Positions 8,477 to 15,690 of a stretch of 34,010 nucleotides of DNA are shown piece by piece. The position numbers and the translations under genes were made by a program. Each line of letters opens with the position of its first letter. Position 1 is the first letter of the stretch. Source of the DNA: Bradymonadales bacterium (GTDB taxonomy: Bacteria > Myxococcota_A > Bradymonadia > JAFGEP01); the NCBI GenBank assembly GCA_016931535.1, contig JAFGEP010000115.1, forward strand, positions 1 to 34,010, given 5' to 3'. The notes below the pieces were generated by a model that saw nothing but the letters and a program-made list of their open reading frames with translations, was not told the origin of the DNA and made no database searches.

Positions 8477-8848
8477 TCAGACATTGACCACGAATTCAGT
8501 CACCGGTTTGCCATCCAGGATGTGCTCGCGGACGATCCGCCTGAGCTTGCTCTCGTTCAGCTTTCCGTAGAGTGTCTCCTGGCCACTGGCGTCCTTGATG
8601 GTGAACATCGGTTCCTGGTCGCAAAGGCCGATGCAGCCGGTCTGTCGCAGGGTCACCGTGTCGATCTGCTGCTCGATCAGGAGGTTCATCAACTGGTCCA
8701 GGATCTCTCGGGCGCCGGCGGCGATGCCGCAGGTGCCCATGTGCACGATGACCTGGATCGCCTTGGGCTCGCCTCGCAGCTCGGTTTCGCTCTTGAAGGT
8801 GTCTTTGAGGCGCAACAGCTCCTGGGGACTGGTGATTCGCTTGCTCAT
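8477..8848 (-). CDS. hndB: HndB-like thioredoxin-fold [2Fe-2S] ferredoxin
   Basis: A 123-residue small electron carrier of the HndB type found between HndA and HndC in NAD(P)-linked [FeFe]-hydrogenases. It has the MGTCGIAAGAREI stretch and TGCIGLC, giving only three cysteines (C40, C72, C76), which is usual for HndB but one short of a NuoE-type cluster. The start overlaps the NuoE stop as ATGA. It likely mediates electron flow between the neighbouring subunits. Confidence 0.88.
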   Translation of the reverse strand: MSKRITSPQELLRLKDTFKSETELRGEPKAIQVIVHMGTCGIAAGAREILDQLMNLLIEQQIDTVTLRQTGCIGLCDQEPMFTIKDASGQETLYGKLNESKLRRIVREHILDGKPVTEFVVNV

Positions 8849-9375
8849 TTGGCGACCTCCTCATCTTCGACCCGATATGGGTCGAGGATCTCGTTGACCT
8901 TGGCGGGCTTGACGCGCTGGTGGACATCCTCGTCCACCATCAGGGTGGGAGCCAGTCCACAGGCGCCAAAGCATCGACCGACCTCCAGGGTGAAGAGACG
9001 GTCGGACGTGGTCTGACCCACGTCGATGTCGAGCTCGTTCTTCAACGCGTTGAGCACCTGTTTGCCTCCCCGCACGTAGCAGGCCGTTCCCAGGCAGACC
9101 CGGACGAGGTGCTTGCCGCGGGGAACGGTGGAGAAGAAGGAGTAAAAGCTGGTCACTCCCGCCACTTCGGCTGGGGACTTGCCCAGGGCGGAAGCGATGT
9201 GTGCCAGGACGTGTTCGGGCAGGTAACCGAACATCCCCTGGGCGATCTGCAAGACCGGGATCAGCGCCCCCGGCTTGTCGCGATATTCCGTGAGAACATC
9301 GTCCAGGCGCTCCATCATTTCGGCATCGCTGGCCTCAGGACAACACGAGGATACCACCTCAGGTTCAGCAGACAT
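8845..9375 (-). CDS. hndA: HndA/NuoE-like [2Fe-2S] subunit
   Basis: A 176-residue NuoE-family protein: helical N-terminus (about 20-85, GYLPEHVLAHIA) and a thioredoxin-fold [2Fe-2S] domain with C94, C99, C135 and C139 (CLGTACY and GRCFGACG), the full CX4C...CX3C set. It carries electrons to or from the FMN subunit. I chose the ATG at 9375; a GTG directly before it (9378) is possible, but an AGGAGG ends 5 bases before the ATG. With the next two genes it forms an HndABC set; the usual fourth partner, catalytic HndD/HydA, is missing from the window. Confidence 0.9.
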   Translation of the reverse strand: MSAEPEVVSSCCPEASDAEMMERLDDVLTEYRDKPGALIPVLQIAQGMFGYLPEHVLAHIASALGKSPAEVAGVTSFYSFFSTVPRGKHLVRVCLGTACYVRGGKQVLNALKNELDIDVGQTTSDRLFTLEVGRCFGACGLAPTLMVDEDVHQRVKPAKVNEILDPYRVEDEEVAK

Positions 9376-9410
9376 CACGGCCTCCTTTCATCATTCCCAA
9401 ACGCCGATAC

Positions 9411-9956
9411 TCATGCCGTCGCTCTCAGCTCGGTCAGCGCGGCGTTGATCTCCTCGGAAACTCGACGGGCCACCGCCAGACTGTGGCGCGCGTTCTCAGG
9501 CAGCTGGCGGGCGACCTGGGAAACCTGGATCACCCGCTTGACCTCTCCTACCGAAAGACGGCAACAGATGTCCAGGCCCGGGTTGGTGCATACCACCGAT
9601 GACAGGGTGGCGGCTAGATCCCCGAGCGGATTTCGATCGATGTGTCTCAGCTGCATCTCCGCCTTGACCGCCACTCCACCATGCTCGCTCCGGTCAATGA
9701 CCAGACGGCCGCCGGCTTGTTCCACCGTCCCCTTGAAAAGTGCCAGTCCCAGGCCAACCCGCTTCCCCTTCTTGGTGGTGTAGAAGGGATCGGTTGCGCT
9801 CTCGGGGGTGACCGCCAGCCCCGAACCGTTGTCCTCCACCACGATCGTCAGGCGATCCTGGACGGGGTCCTCCTCGATGCTCACCACCAGCAGCGATGCC
9901 CCTGCTCTCACCGAGTTCTCGGCCAGGTCCAGGATATGTAGCGATAGATCACGCAT
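9411..9956 (-). CDS. Small HATPase_c (GHKL) protein of [FeFe]-hydrogenase operons
   Basis: A 181-residue protein whose first 110 residues form a GHKL ATPase fold: N box in ILDLAENSVRAG, G1 in VEDNGSGL and G2 in KRVGLGLALF. There is no HisKA dimerisation domain or phospho-acceptor His, so it is an anti-sigma-like or orphan kinase ATPase. The C-terminal 70 residues are helical and unassigned. The ATG at 9956 overlaps the PHP gene by 8 bases; a longer open frame upstream shadows the PHP gene. Such ATPases commonly accompany NuoE-like genes in hydrogenase operons, but their biochemical job is not known to me. Confidence 0.8.
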   Translation of the reverse strand: MRDLSLHILDLAENSVRAGASLLVVSIEEDPVQDRLTIVVEDNGSGLAVTPESATDPFYTTKKGKRVGLGLALFKGTVEQAGGRLVIDRSEHGGVAVKAEMQLRHIDRNPLGDLAATLSSVVCTNPGLDICCRLSVGEVKRVIQVSQVARQLPENARHSLAVARRVSEEINAALTELRATA

Positions 9957-10683
9957 GGATGACCGTCCTGCCCCCCACGCCCTGGATGGCCAGCACCAGC
10001 TCCTCGAACACCGGCTGGAACAGCTCGAGGCAGGTGGTCGCTTTCCCGATCTCATGGAGAAAGTGGCTGTCCGAACTATGAAAAACCGGCAGGGAAAGCG
10101 CCGCGATCTCCGCCTGCCAGGGTGGATCTCTTCTGACCTGGGCCAGCTCCACGGCGTCGAACTGGACCTCCGTGGGGAACAGGCCGAGCTGACTGAATAC
10201 GCTGTAGGAGGGCCGGTTGATGTGGGCGGCGATGACCAGCCCCCCATGGTGTCGGATCAGGGCCGTGGCATCCGCCAGATCCAACGTGGTGGCAGCGGAC
10301 AACATCCGCTTCTCTTCTCCGATCACCTCCCCGCGGGCGTTCATCAGTAGCTGCCTTCCAAAACGCCGGCTTTCCTGTGTTACAGGGGGTAAGGTGCCGG
10401 CCGCCTTCCCGGCTGCGGCTTCGGCGGAACCGGCGTCCGGAAAGAGACCGACCAGGTGGATCTCCTCGGCTGTGGTGAGCTCCATGCCGGCAATGACCGC
10501 CAGCCGGTTCCCTGCCGCCTCCTGGGTGGCTGCCGCGTTGCCGCTGGCGTTGTGGTCGCAGATCGCGATCATGTCCAGCCCTTTTTCCAGTGCCGCTTCC
10601 ACGATGGCCATCGGGGTCATTTCCTCGCTGGCGCACGGGGACAAGGCCGAGTGGATGTGCAGGTCGGCATGAAACCTGGTCAC
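9949..10683 (-). CDS. PHP-domain metal-dependent phosphoesterase
   Basis: A 244-residue PHP-fold protein. Metal-binding motifs are all visible: DLHIHS near residue 7, AICDHN near 40, the Glu/His of GMELTTAEEIHL near 66, AAHINRPS near 152 and SSDSHFLHEIG near 198. The substrate is unknown; relatives cleave phosphoesters such as nucleotides, DNA ends or histidinol phosphate. The start is GTG at 10683, overlapping the DRTGG stop as GTGA; no ATG fits the frame before the conserved DLHIHS. PHP proteins recur beside DRTGG and H-domain genes in [FeFe]-hydrogenase loci, which is why a link to hydrogenase signalling is inferred. Confidence 0.85.
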   Translation of the reverse strand: MTRFHADLHIHSALSPCASEEMTPMAIVEAALEKGLDMIAICDHNASGNAAATQEAAGNRLAVIAGMELTTAEEIHLVGLFPDAGSAEAAAGKAAGTLPPVTQESRRFGRQLLMNARGEVIGEEKRMLSAATTLDLADATALIRHHGGLVIAAHINRPSYSVFSQLGLFPTEVQFDAVELAQVRRDPPWQAEIAALSLPVFHSSDSHFLHEIGKATTCLELFQPVFEELVLAIQGVGGRTVIHA

Positions 10684-11036
10684 TCCTCTCGACCTCTCAA
10701 CCCCATCTCGTAGAGCCGGCCGACGATCTCGAACGCCGAGCGGTTGGAAGAGTACAGGGGCAACCCCTCCTGGATGGAGCGTTCCAGCACCGTTTCTTCG
10801 GGAACCCGGTCGGAGGCGAAGATGACCGCGGCCAGATCGGAATGTACCGCCACCGCGATCACGTTGAGGTGCACCTGGATGGTGACCAGCACCCCTCCGG
10901 CGGGAGCGTAGCCCAAGACGTCGCTTAACAGGTCCGACACATGACCAAGGGTGATCTCCCGTTCGCTGGTGGTGGCCTCCAGCTCCGGTGTCAAGTTCAC
11001 GAGCTCCAGGGCTCGGGTGATCTCACTGAGCTTCAA
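10680..11036 (-). CDS. DRTGG-domain protein
   Basis: A 118-residue protein matching the DRTGG domain fold across its whole length, with the typical VSDLLSDVLGYAP stretch near 33, VTIQVHLNVIAVAV near 51, and the tail SAFEIVGRLYEMG. DRTGG domains are thought to be ligand or nucleotide-sensing regulators, often beside CBS domains or in phosphotransacetylase-like proteins. The start codon is TTG at 11036, overlapping the TGA of the gene before it as TTGA, so its translation is probably coupled. The ligand is unknown. Confidence 0.82.
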   Translation of the reverse strand: MKLSEITRALELVNLTPELEATTSEREITLGHVSDLLSDVLGYAPAGGVLVTIQVHLNVIAVAVHSDLAAVIFASDRVPEETVLERSIQEGLPLYSSNRSAFEIVGRLYEMGLRGREE

Positions 11037-12604
11037 GTCGATGTCTCCTGATCTGGGGGTAGATAGACACAGGCGGATAGCGGGACTCGGCCAAGCACGA
11101 CATCCTCCGCCAGCGCCATGCAGCTCGGGGAACCGCAGGCTCCACAGTCCCTGCCGGGAAGCTTGCGGACGAGCTGGTCAATCTGGGCGAGCTTGCGCAC
11201 GGCCGCTCCCATGTCCTGGTCCAACCGCATCCCTTGTCTGGGGCGGTAGGGGGACTCGCGGCGCACGGAGCTCGCCGGTTCGGTGTCCTGGTGGTTCTGG
11301 TTTCTGGCCCGCATGGCGGACAGAAAAGCGTTCTCCCGATAGGCGGGCGAGCCGAAACACCCCTGGTCGCAGGCCAACAGCTCTACCACCGGGATCTCAC
11401 CGAGCAGCCCGTTTTCGATGGTGTCCAGAAGATCGAGCACATGGGTCAGGCCGCTGGCCTGGAGAATCTCCGGCGGCGTCTGGGGAGCACGATCTCCCCA
11501 GTGAACGGCGGCCATGCTGCTGGAAACACCGTGTTGCAGGCGGGGTAGTAGCTGTGACAGCAGGTTTCTGGAAGAAGTGATGTCCACCTTGCCCTGCCCC
11601 GACCGTGTCTGTGCGCTGGTCCGTTGGGCAGGACAGGAAACCACCACCACGGTATGGCGGCCGTCAAGCTGGGAAAGGGCGGCATCGACCGGCGTCAAAA
11701 AGGGTGCCAGGTGGTCGATCAACGAGGGAAACCGAGTCTCGATGAGGTTGACCACGGCTGGACAGACCGGAGAGATCACCGGGCGCCTGGTGGCCCCGGA
11801 CCGCTCATGGTCCAGCACAGCCTGGCGCAGACTGGCTTCCCAGCTGCTGTGAAGCCGAACGTGGCGAAACCCGAGCCGCCTGATCTCCGCCAGCACCTGT
11901 TGCGGTGAAATGGCCGGGCCAAACTGGTAGAGGAGCGGATCGGGGAGAATCAGTACGGTGTGTGCCGCCGGGGTGGGTACTTCGGCAATCCCTTTCTGCA
12001 CCAGCGCCGCCGGTTCGCAAGCTGCCAGACAGGCGGTGCAATCGATGCACAGGTGCCCGAGGATCTGGGGTCCCTCCGGACGCACGCGGGTAGCCTGGGT
12101 GGGACAGACCGGCAGGCAGCGCAGGCAATGCCGGCAGCGATCGGGATGGATGGCGATGGAATGGACCACACCGCGACCGAGACGCATCGGTTCGAACTGC
12201 ACGGTGAAATGGACATCCGTCCCCTTGCCTGCCTCGGTGTGGACGGAGAAGTGATCGCTGTTCCTCTGGATGTTGGGAAGGCCCATCCCAGCCCCAAAGC
12301 CCAGCGCCCGGACCTCGGCCGTGGCGGTGGAGAAGCCCTCCTCCATGGCCCGGGCCAGGTCGGGGATCCCAGGGCCTTCATCCCGAACATGGACATCGAG
12401 GCAACCAGGAAGGAAGGTGACCTCCATGACACCTCGATGTGCATAGATGACCACGTTCATCTCCGCTTCGTAGGCGGCGATGACAGCCCTACGGATGGCT
12501 TTCGGGTTCACCCCGACCTTCTTGAGGTGCTCCTTGAGCTGGCGTGATGCCGAGCCCGCACCCTCGAAGTCACCACCTTCTATGGAATAGGCCTCACTGG
12601 TCAT
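11033..12604 (-). CDS. RsbW-type ATPase fused to ferredoxin and [FeFe]-hydrogenase-like H domain
   Basis: A 523-residue fusion. Residues 1-140 are an anti-sigma-factor-like GHKL ATPase (N50 in YEAEMNVVIYAHRG, DEGPGIPD near 75, GMGLPNIQ near 106). Two [4Fe-4S] motifs follow (C157, C160, C163, C167; C186, C189, C192, C196), then an H-like domain and a C-terminal 4Fe-4S motif (CGACGSPSC near 480). H-cluster loops: L1 SPVCPAVV (C281), L2 VVSCPAQRTS (C324, without the usual KKxE), and L3 ACDQGCFGSP (C412, C416, with CxxxC kept). It is therefore a second, differently degenerated H-domain protein in one operon. The ATG at 12604 overlaps the preceding stop as ATGA. It probably converts an Fe-S or H2 redox state into an anti-sigma-like output; that role is inferred. 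Confidence 0.85.
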   Translation of the reverse strand: MTSEAYSIEGGDFEGAGSASRQLKEHLKKVGVNPKAIRRAVIAAYEAEMNVVIYAHRGVMEVTFLPGCLDVHVRDEGPGIPDLARAMEEGFSTATAEVRALGFGAGMGLPNIQRNSDHFSVHTEAGKGTDVHFTVQFEPMRLGRGVVHSIAIHPDRCRHCLRCLPVCPTQATRVRPEGPQILGHLCIDCTACLAACEPAALVQKGIAEVPTPAAHTVLILPDPLLYQFGPAISPQQVLAEIRRLGFRHVRLHSSWEASLRQAVLDHERSGATRRPVISPVCPAVVNLIETRFPSLIDHLAPFLTPVDAALSQLDGRHTVVVVSCPAQRTSAQTRSGQGKVDITSSRNLLSQLLPRLQHGVSSSMAAVHWGDRAPQTPPEILQASGLTHVLDLLDTIENGLLGEIPVVELLACDQGCFGSPAYRENAFLSAMRARNQNHQDTEPASSVRRESPYRPRQGMRLDQDMGAAVRKLAQIDQLVRKLPGRDCGACGSPSCMALAEDVVLGRVPLSACVYLPPDQETST

Positions 12605-12951
12605 GCCCCCGACTCGACCTCTTGTGCGAACCACGGATAGAGACGTCCACAGGTCTCGAACATCCCCAGGGGCGACACCAGGAAGATCGTTTGGCTCTCG
12701 CCGAGCTCTCCCATCGCCTCCGGGCTGGGAGCCGCATCATTCAGGAAGCAGATGGCGGGGACATCCATCAACTCCGCCAGCCGGATCACCTGGCTGCCGG
12801 TCAGGTTGGTCACCAACAAGCTGCGAGGGGTCGCCCTGTTGAGCAGGTCGCTGATCCGATCCCCTGCAAAGACATGCTCGATCTCGGCGTCCGGGCTGTC
12901 GGGTGTCAGTAAACGCGCGCCGAGGGTTTCTGCCAGTTGCTTTACATTCAT
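12601..12951 (-). CDS. DRTGG-like protein, first gene of the leftward operon
   Basis: A 116-residue protein similar in layout to the DRTGG gene at 10680-11036 (VFAGDRISDLLNRA near 28, LLVTNLTGSQVIRLAELMDVPAICFL, tail GMFETCGRLY), but only distantly alike in sequence. It is probably a paralogue. I chose ATG 12951: it has GGGAG 6 bases upstream and lies about 25 bases after the predicted sigma-54 transcription start. An upstream frame extension to 12990 would run into the promoter. Function unknown; ligand sensing is inferred. Confidence 0.75.
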   Translation of the reverse strand: MNVKQLAETLGARLLTPDSPDAEIEHVFAGDRISDLLNRATPRSLLVTNLTGSQVIRLAELMDVPAICFLNDAAPSPEAMGELGESQTIFLVSPLGMFETCGRLYPWFAQEVESGA

Positions 12952-12986
12952 CGGGAACTCCCGCACCGAAGTCCGGACTGATTCTA

Positions 12987-13000
12987 GCAAAGAACGTGCC
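12987..13000 (-). promoter_or_regulatory. Sigma-54 promoter of the hydrogenase-like operon
   Basis: Read on the minus strand, GGCACGTTCTTTGC gives the invariant GG at 13000-12999 and GC at 12988-12987 with exactly ten bases between, and GGCACG and TTGC match the -24/-12 consensus. Transcription would start near 12975, about 25 bases before the first start codon, leaving room for the GGGAG ribosome site. A sigma-54 activator (AAA+ enhancer-binding protein) would be needed; none is in the window. Confidence 0.75.
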
Positions 13001-13049
13001 TGAACAACAATTCACTTCCTGTTATGGTGTAATATTACACAGTTGTTCA
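13001..13049. promoter_or_regulatory. Nested inverted repeats between the divergent operons (probable regulator sites)
   Basis: A perfect 14-base palindrome, GTGTAATATTACAC, lies at 13027-13040, an AT-rich island in high-GC DNA. It is enclosed by an exact 8-base inverted repeat, TGAACAAC (13001-13008) and GTTGTTCA (13042-13049). The palindrome centre is about 50 bases upstream of the -12 element of the sigma-54 promoter. It could bind an enhancer-binding protein or a redox repressor, and might also serve hypF on the other side. The regulator is not identified. Confidence 0.6.
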
Positions 13050-13141
13050 TTATGCCGATACCCTCTGGAGATGTAAACACCTGCAGCTCAGAGGGGGGGG
13101 TGCTGGCCGAACCGGTCGGTAGCGGTGTTTCCCTGATGCCG

Positions 13142-13183
13142 GGTCGGTCAGGCCGTAGGGTGGTGGGCCGGTCAGGCCGTAGG
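13142..13183. repeat. Short tandem direct repeat upstream of hypF
   Basis: GGTCGGTCAGGCCGTAGG (13142-13159) and GGCCGGTCAGGCCGTAGG (13166-13183) differ by one base and start 24 bases apart. It lies in the 330-base leader between the palindrome and hypF. The spacing is about two helical turns, so it could be a paired binding site, or it may be a chance duplication. Confidence 0.5.
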
Positions 13184-13374
13184 ATGATCTCTGCCCTGGC
13201 CAGGTCGATGTGAGGGGAGGATCTCAAACCGGAGGGCCAGGTCGAGTCTTGCGCCTTGCACCAACGGAGTGGGCATCCAAGGGTGTTTTCTGGCGGCCAG
13301 CCGTTCAGTCGTGGTGGCTGGATCGATCGGAATCTGGTACAGAACGGGATCGGGCTCGACAGGGAACCGCGACG

Positions 13375-15657
13375 ATGGCTGAACAGGGACGCCGTATCGA
13401 GATCAGGGGAGTCGTCCAGGGGGTGGGCTTCCGTCCCTGGGTTGCTCGACTGGCAAGCGATTCCGGCTTGACGGGGCGGATCGGCAACTGCGAGTCGGGG
13501 GTCTTGATCCAGGTTTTCGGGACGGTCGAGGCTCTGGATCGGTTCCTGGAGGTACTGGGGACCTCCCCCCCGCCGGTCGTGTCGATCGATCGGATCCACT
13601 GGGAGGAGATCCCGCTGGAGCCGTGTGAACGATTCACCATCGAGCTTGGTGGCGAGTCTGATGAGCGCCGGGTCCACATTCCGCCCGACCTGGGTATCTG
13701 CCAGGATTGTCGAGAGGAGATCGCCGACCCGGCCGATCGCCGCTACCGTTATCCTTTTACCACCTGTGCTCTTTGCGGTCCCCGCTTCACGATCGCGAGG
13801 GACATCCCCTACGATCGCCCCCGGACCACCATGGCAGCCTTTGCCATGTGCCCGCAATGCAAGGGTGAGCTCGAGTCGGTCGAGGGCAGGCGTTTTGGTG
13901 CCCACACCAATGCCTGCTCCGTCTGTGGTCCTCGTCTGACTCTGCTCCGGGCAGACGGGCAGCCCCTGGATGCGGTGGATCCCCTGCTCAGCGCCGCCGC
14001 TGCTTTGAAGGAGGGCCTCACCATCGCGGTCAAGGGGTTGGGGGGCTTTCACCTGGCCTGCGATGCCACCTCATCCCATGCGGTTGCTCGGTTGCGGGGG
14101 CGGATGAACCGGGACCAGAAGCCGTTTGCCGTCATGGTGAGAGACCTGGAGGAAGCCGATCGGGTGGCCCATCTCGGTCCGACCGAGCAGCAGCAGCTGA
14201 CCGGACCGCCTCATCCCACGTTGCTGCTGCGCCGCCGCGATCCCTCCCCCCTGGTCCGCGAGGTCACCCTGGGCAGCCCGCTGCTGGGCCTGATGCTACC
14301 CGCGACCGCCATGGATCATCTGCTGCTGGCGGAGGTGGGGCGGTCGCTGGTCATGGCCGCCGGCAGGCTCGGGGAGGAGCCGATCGCCTACCTGAACATG
14401 GAGGCGGTGGAACGGTTGAGCAACCTGGCCGACTACTTTCTGGTCCACAACCGCGAGATCGAGACGCCTTGCGAGGACTCCGTGGTGCGCGTGTTCGGCG
14501 AGCAGCCGGTGCTGCTCCGCCGTTCGCTGGGCTACGTTCCCAGGCCCATCACCGTGTCGCAGCCGTTTACCCAGCCGGTGCTGGCCTGTGGCGCTCACCT
14601 GAAGAACACCTTCTGCCTGGGCATGGATGATGTCGCCTACCTGGGACCCCACATCGGAGATCTGGAAAACCTCGAGGCCTACGAGCTGTACCAGGCCGCC
14701 ATTCAACGAATGGAACGGTTCGTCCGCATCCGCCCCCAGGTGATCGCCCACGATCTCCACCGCGACTACCTCTCGACCACCTATGCCCGCAATCGCTTCG
14801 CTCCGATCACCGTGGCCGTGCAGCACCAGCACGCCCATGTGGCCAGTGTCATCGGGGAACATCGCATCGAGGGACCGGTGATCGGGGTGGCCTTCGAGGG
14901 GACCGGAGTGGGCACCGATGGGACGACCTGGGGCGGAGAGCTGCTGGTCGCCAACCTGGAAAAATACAAGCGGGTCGCCACCTTCCGTCCCATTCCCCTG
15001 GCCGGTGGCGACACGGCGGTGCGCCAGGTATGGAGGATCGCACTGGCCCTGCTGGATGATGCCTTCGATGGCAATCCCCCCTTGTCCCGCCTGGAGCTGT
15101 TCGACCTGGTAGACCAGCAGGATGTGGACGTCGTTCGCTCCATGATGCGCCAGCGGCTCAATACCACCCTGGCCAGAGGGGTGGGGCGGTACCTGGATGG
15201 CTATGGATCGCTGGTCTTGAGCTACCTGGAGAGCAGCTTCGATCGCCAGGTCGCTTTGGCTTGGGAGTTCGCGGCCAACCTGGAGGAGTCCGGGCAGTAC
15301 CCCTACGCCATCGATTTCGAGGAGACCCCTTGGGTGGTCGACCTGCGGCCCACCACTCGAGAGCTGGTTGTCGATCTGCTGGAGGGCTGTTCTCGCGCGG
15401 TGATCGCCACCCGTTTTCACAACACCCTCATCGCCATCACCGTCGAGCTGATCCGGACGACCAGGGCGCGCTTCGGCAAGGCCCCCGTGGTGCTGACCGG
15501 TGATTGCTTCCAGAACGCGGTCCTGACCGAGGGGCTGCTCCAGCGGCTGGTTCCCGAGTTGACCCTCTACCTCCCTCGTCAGGTGCCGTTCGACGACGGG
15601 GCGCTGGCGCTGGGCCAGGCGCTGGTCGCCGAGGCGCAGCTGAGAAGGAAGGGGTAA
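13375..15657 (+). CDS. hypF: Carbamoyltransferase HypF, [NiFe]-hydrogenase maturation
   Basis: HypF makes the carbamoyl group that HypE turns into the cyanide ligands of [NiFe]-hydrogenases. This 760-residue protein has all parts: acylphosphatase domain 1-95 (RGVVQGVGFRPWVARLA), two zinc fingers about 105-185 (CQDC, CALC, CPQC, CSVC), a YrdC-like domain about 200-370, and a Kae1-like domain with the metal-binding HQHAH motif (near 483), EGTGVGTDGTTWGGE and LTGDCFQNAVL. The last motif deviates from the usual SGGVFQN, and RRSLGY replaces the usual RRxRGY, so activity deserves checking. The ATG at 13375 sits 9 bases after AGGGAA, just before the acylphosphatase fold; a 55-codon open extension upstream shows no family similarity. 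It stands alone, with no hypC, D or E nearby, divergent from the [FeFe]-type operon. Confidence 0.92.
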   Translation: MAEQGRRIEIRGVVQGVGFRPWVARLASDSGLTGRIGNCESGVLIQVFGTVEALDRFLEVLGTSPPPVVSIDRIHWEEIPLEPCERFTIELGGESDERRVHIPPDLGICQDCREEIADPADRRYRYPFTTCALCGPRFTIARDIPYDRPRTTMAAFAMCPQCKGELESVEGRRFGAHTNACSVCGPRLTLLRADGQPLDAVDPLLSAAAALKEGLTIAVKGLGGFHLACDATSSHAVARLRGRMNRDQKPFAVMVRDLEEADRVAHLGPTEQQQLTGPPHPTLLLRRRDPSPLVREVTLGSPLLGLMLPATAMDHLLLAEVGRSLVMAAGRLGEEPIAYLNMEAVERLSNLADYFLVHNREIETPCEDSVVRVFGEQPVLLRRSLGYVPRPITVSQPFTQPVLACGAHLKNTFCLGMDDVAYLGPHIGDLENLEAYELYQAAIQRMERFVRIRPQVIAHDLHRDYLSTTYARNRFAPITVAVQHQHAHVASVIGEHRIEGPVIGVAFEGTGVGTDGTTWGGELLVANLEKYKRVATFRPIPLAGGDTAVRQVWRIALALLDDAFDGNPPLSRLELFDLVDQQDVDVVRSMMRQRLNTTLARGVGRYLDGYGSLVLSYLESSFDRQVALAWEFAANLEESGQYPYAIDFEETPWVVDLRPTTRELVVDLLEGCSRAVIATRFHNTLIAITVELIRTTRARFGKAPVVLTGDCFQNAVLTEGLLQRLVPELTLYLPRQVPFDDGALALGQALVAEAQLRRKG

Positions 15658-15690
15658 CCCCGTTGTGCTCTGCCAGCGCGGTTCTTCTCC

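Noticed and set aside
6879..8570. 563-codon + strand frame opposite the HndC-GltD gene.
   Set aside because: Shadow frame of a clear gene on the other strand.
13210..13374. HypF extended 55 codons upstream.
   Set aside because: The extension lacks family similarity and overlaps the leader with direct repeats; ATG 13375 has its own ribosome site.
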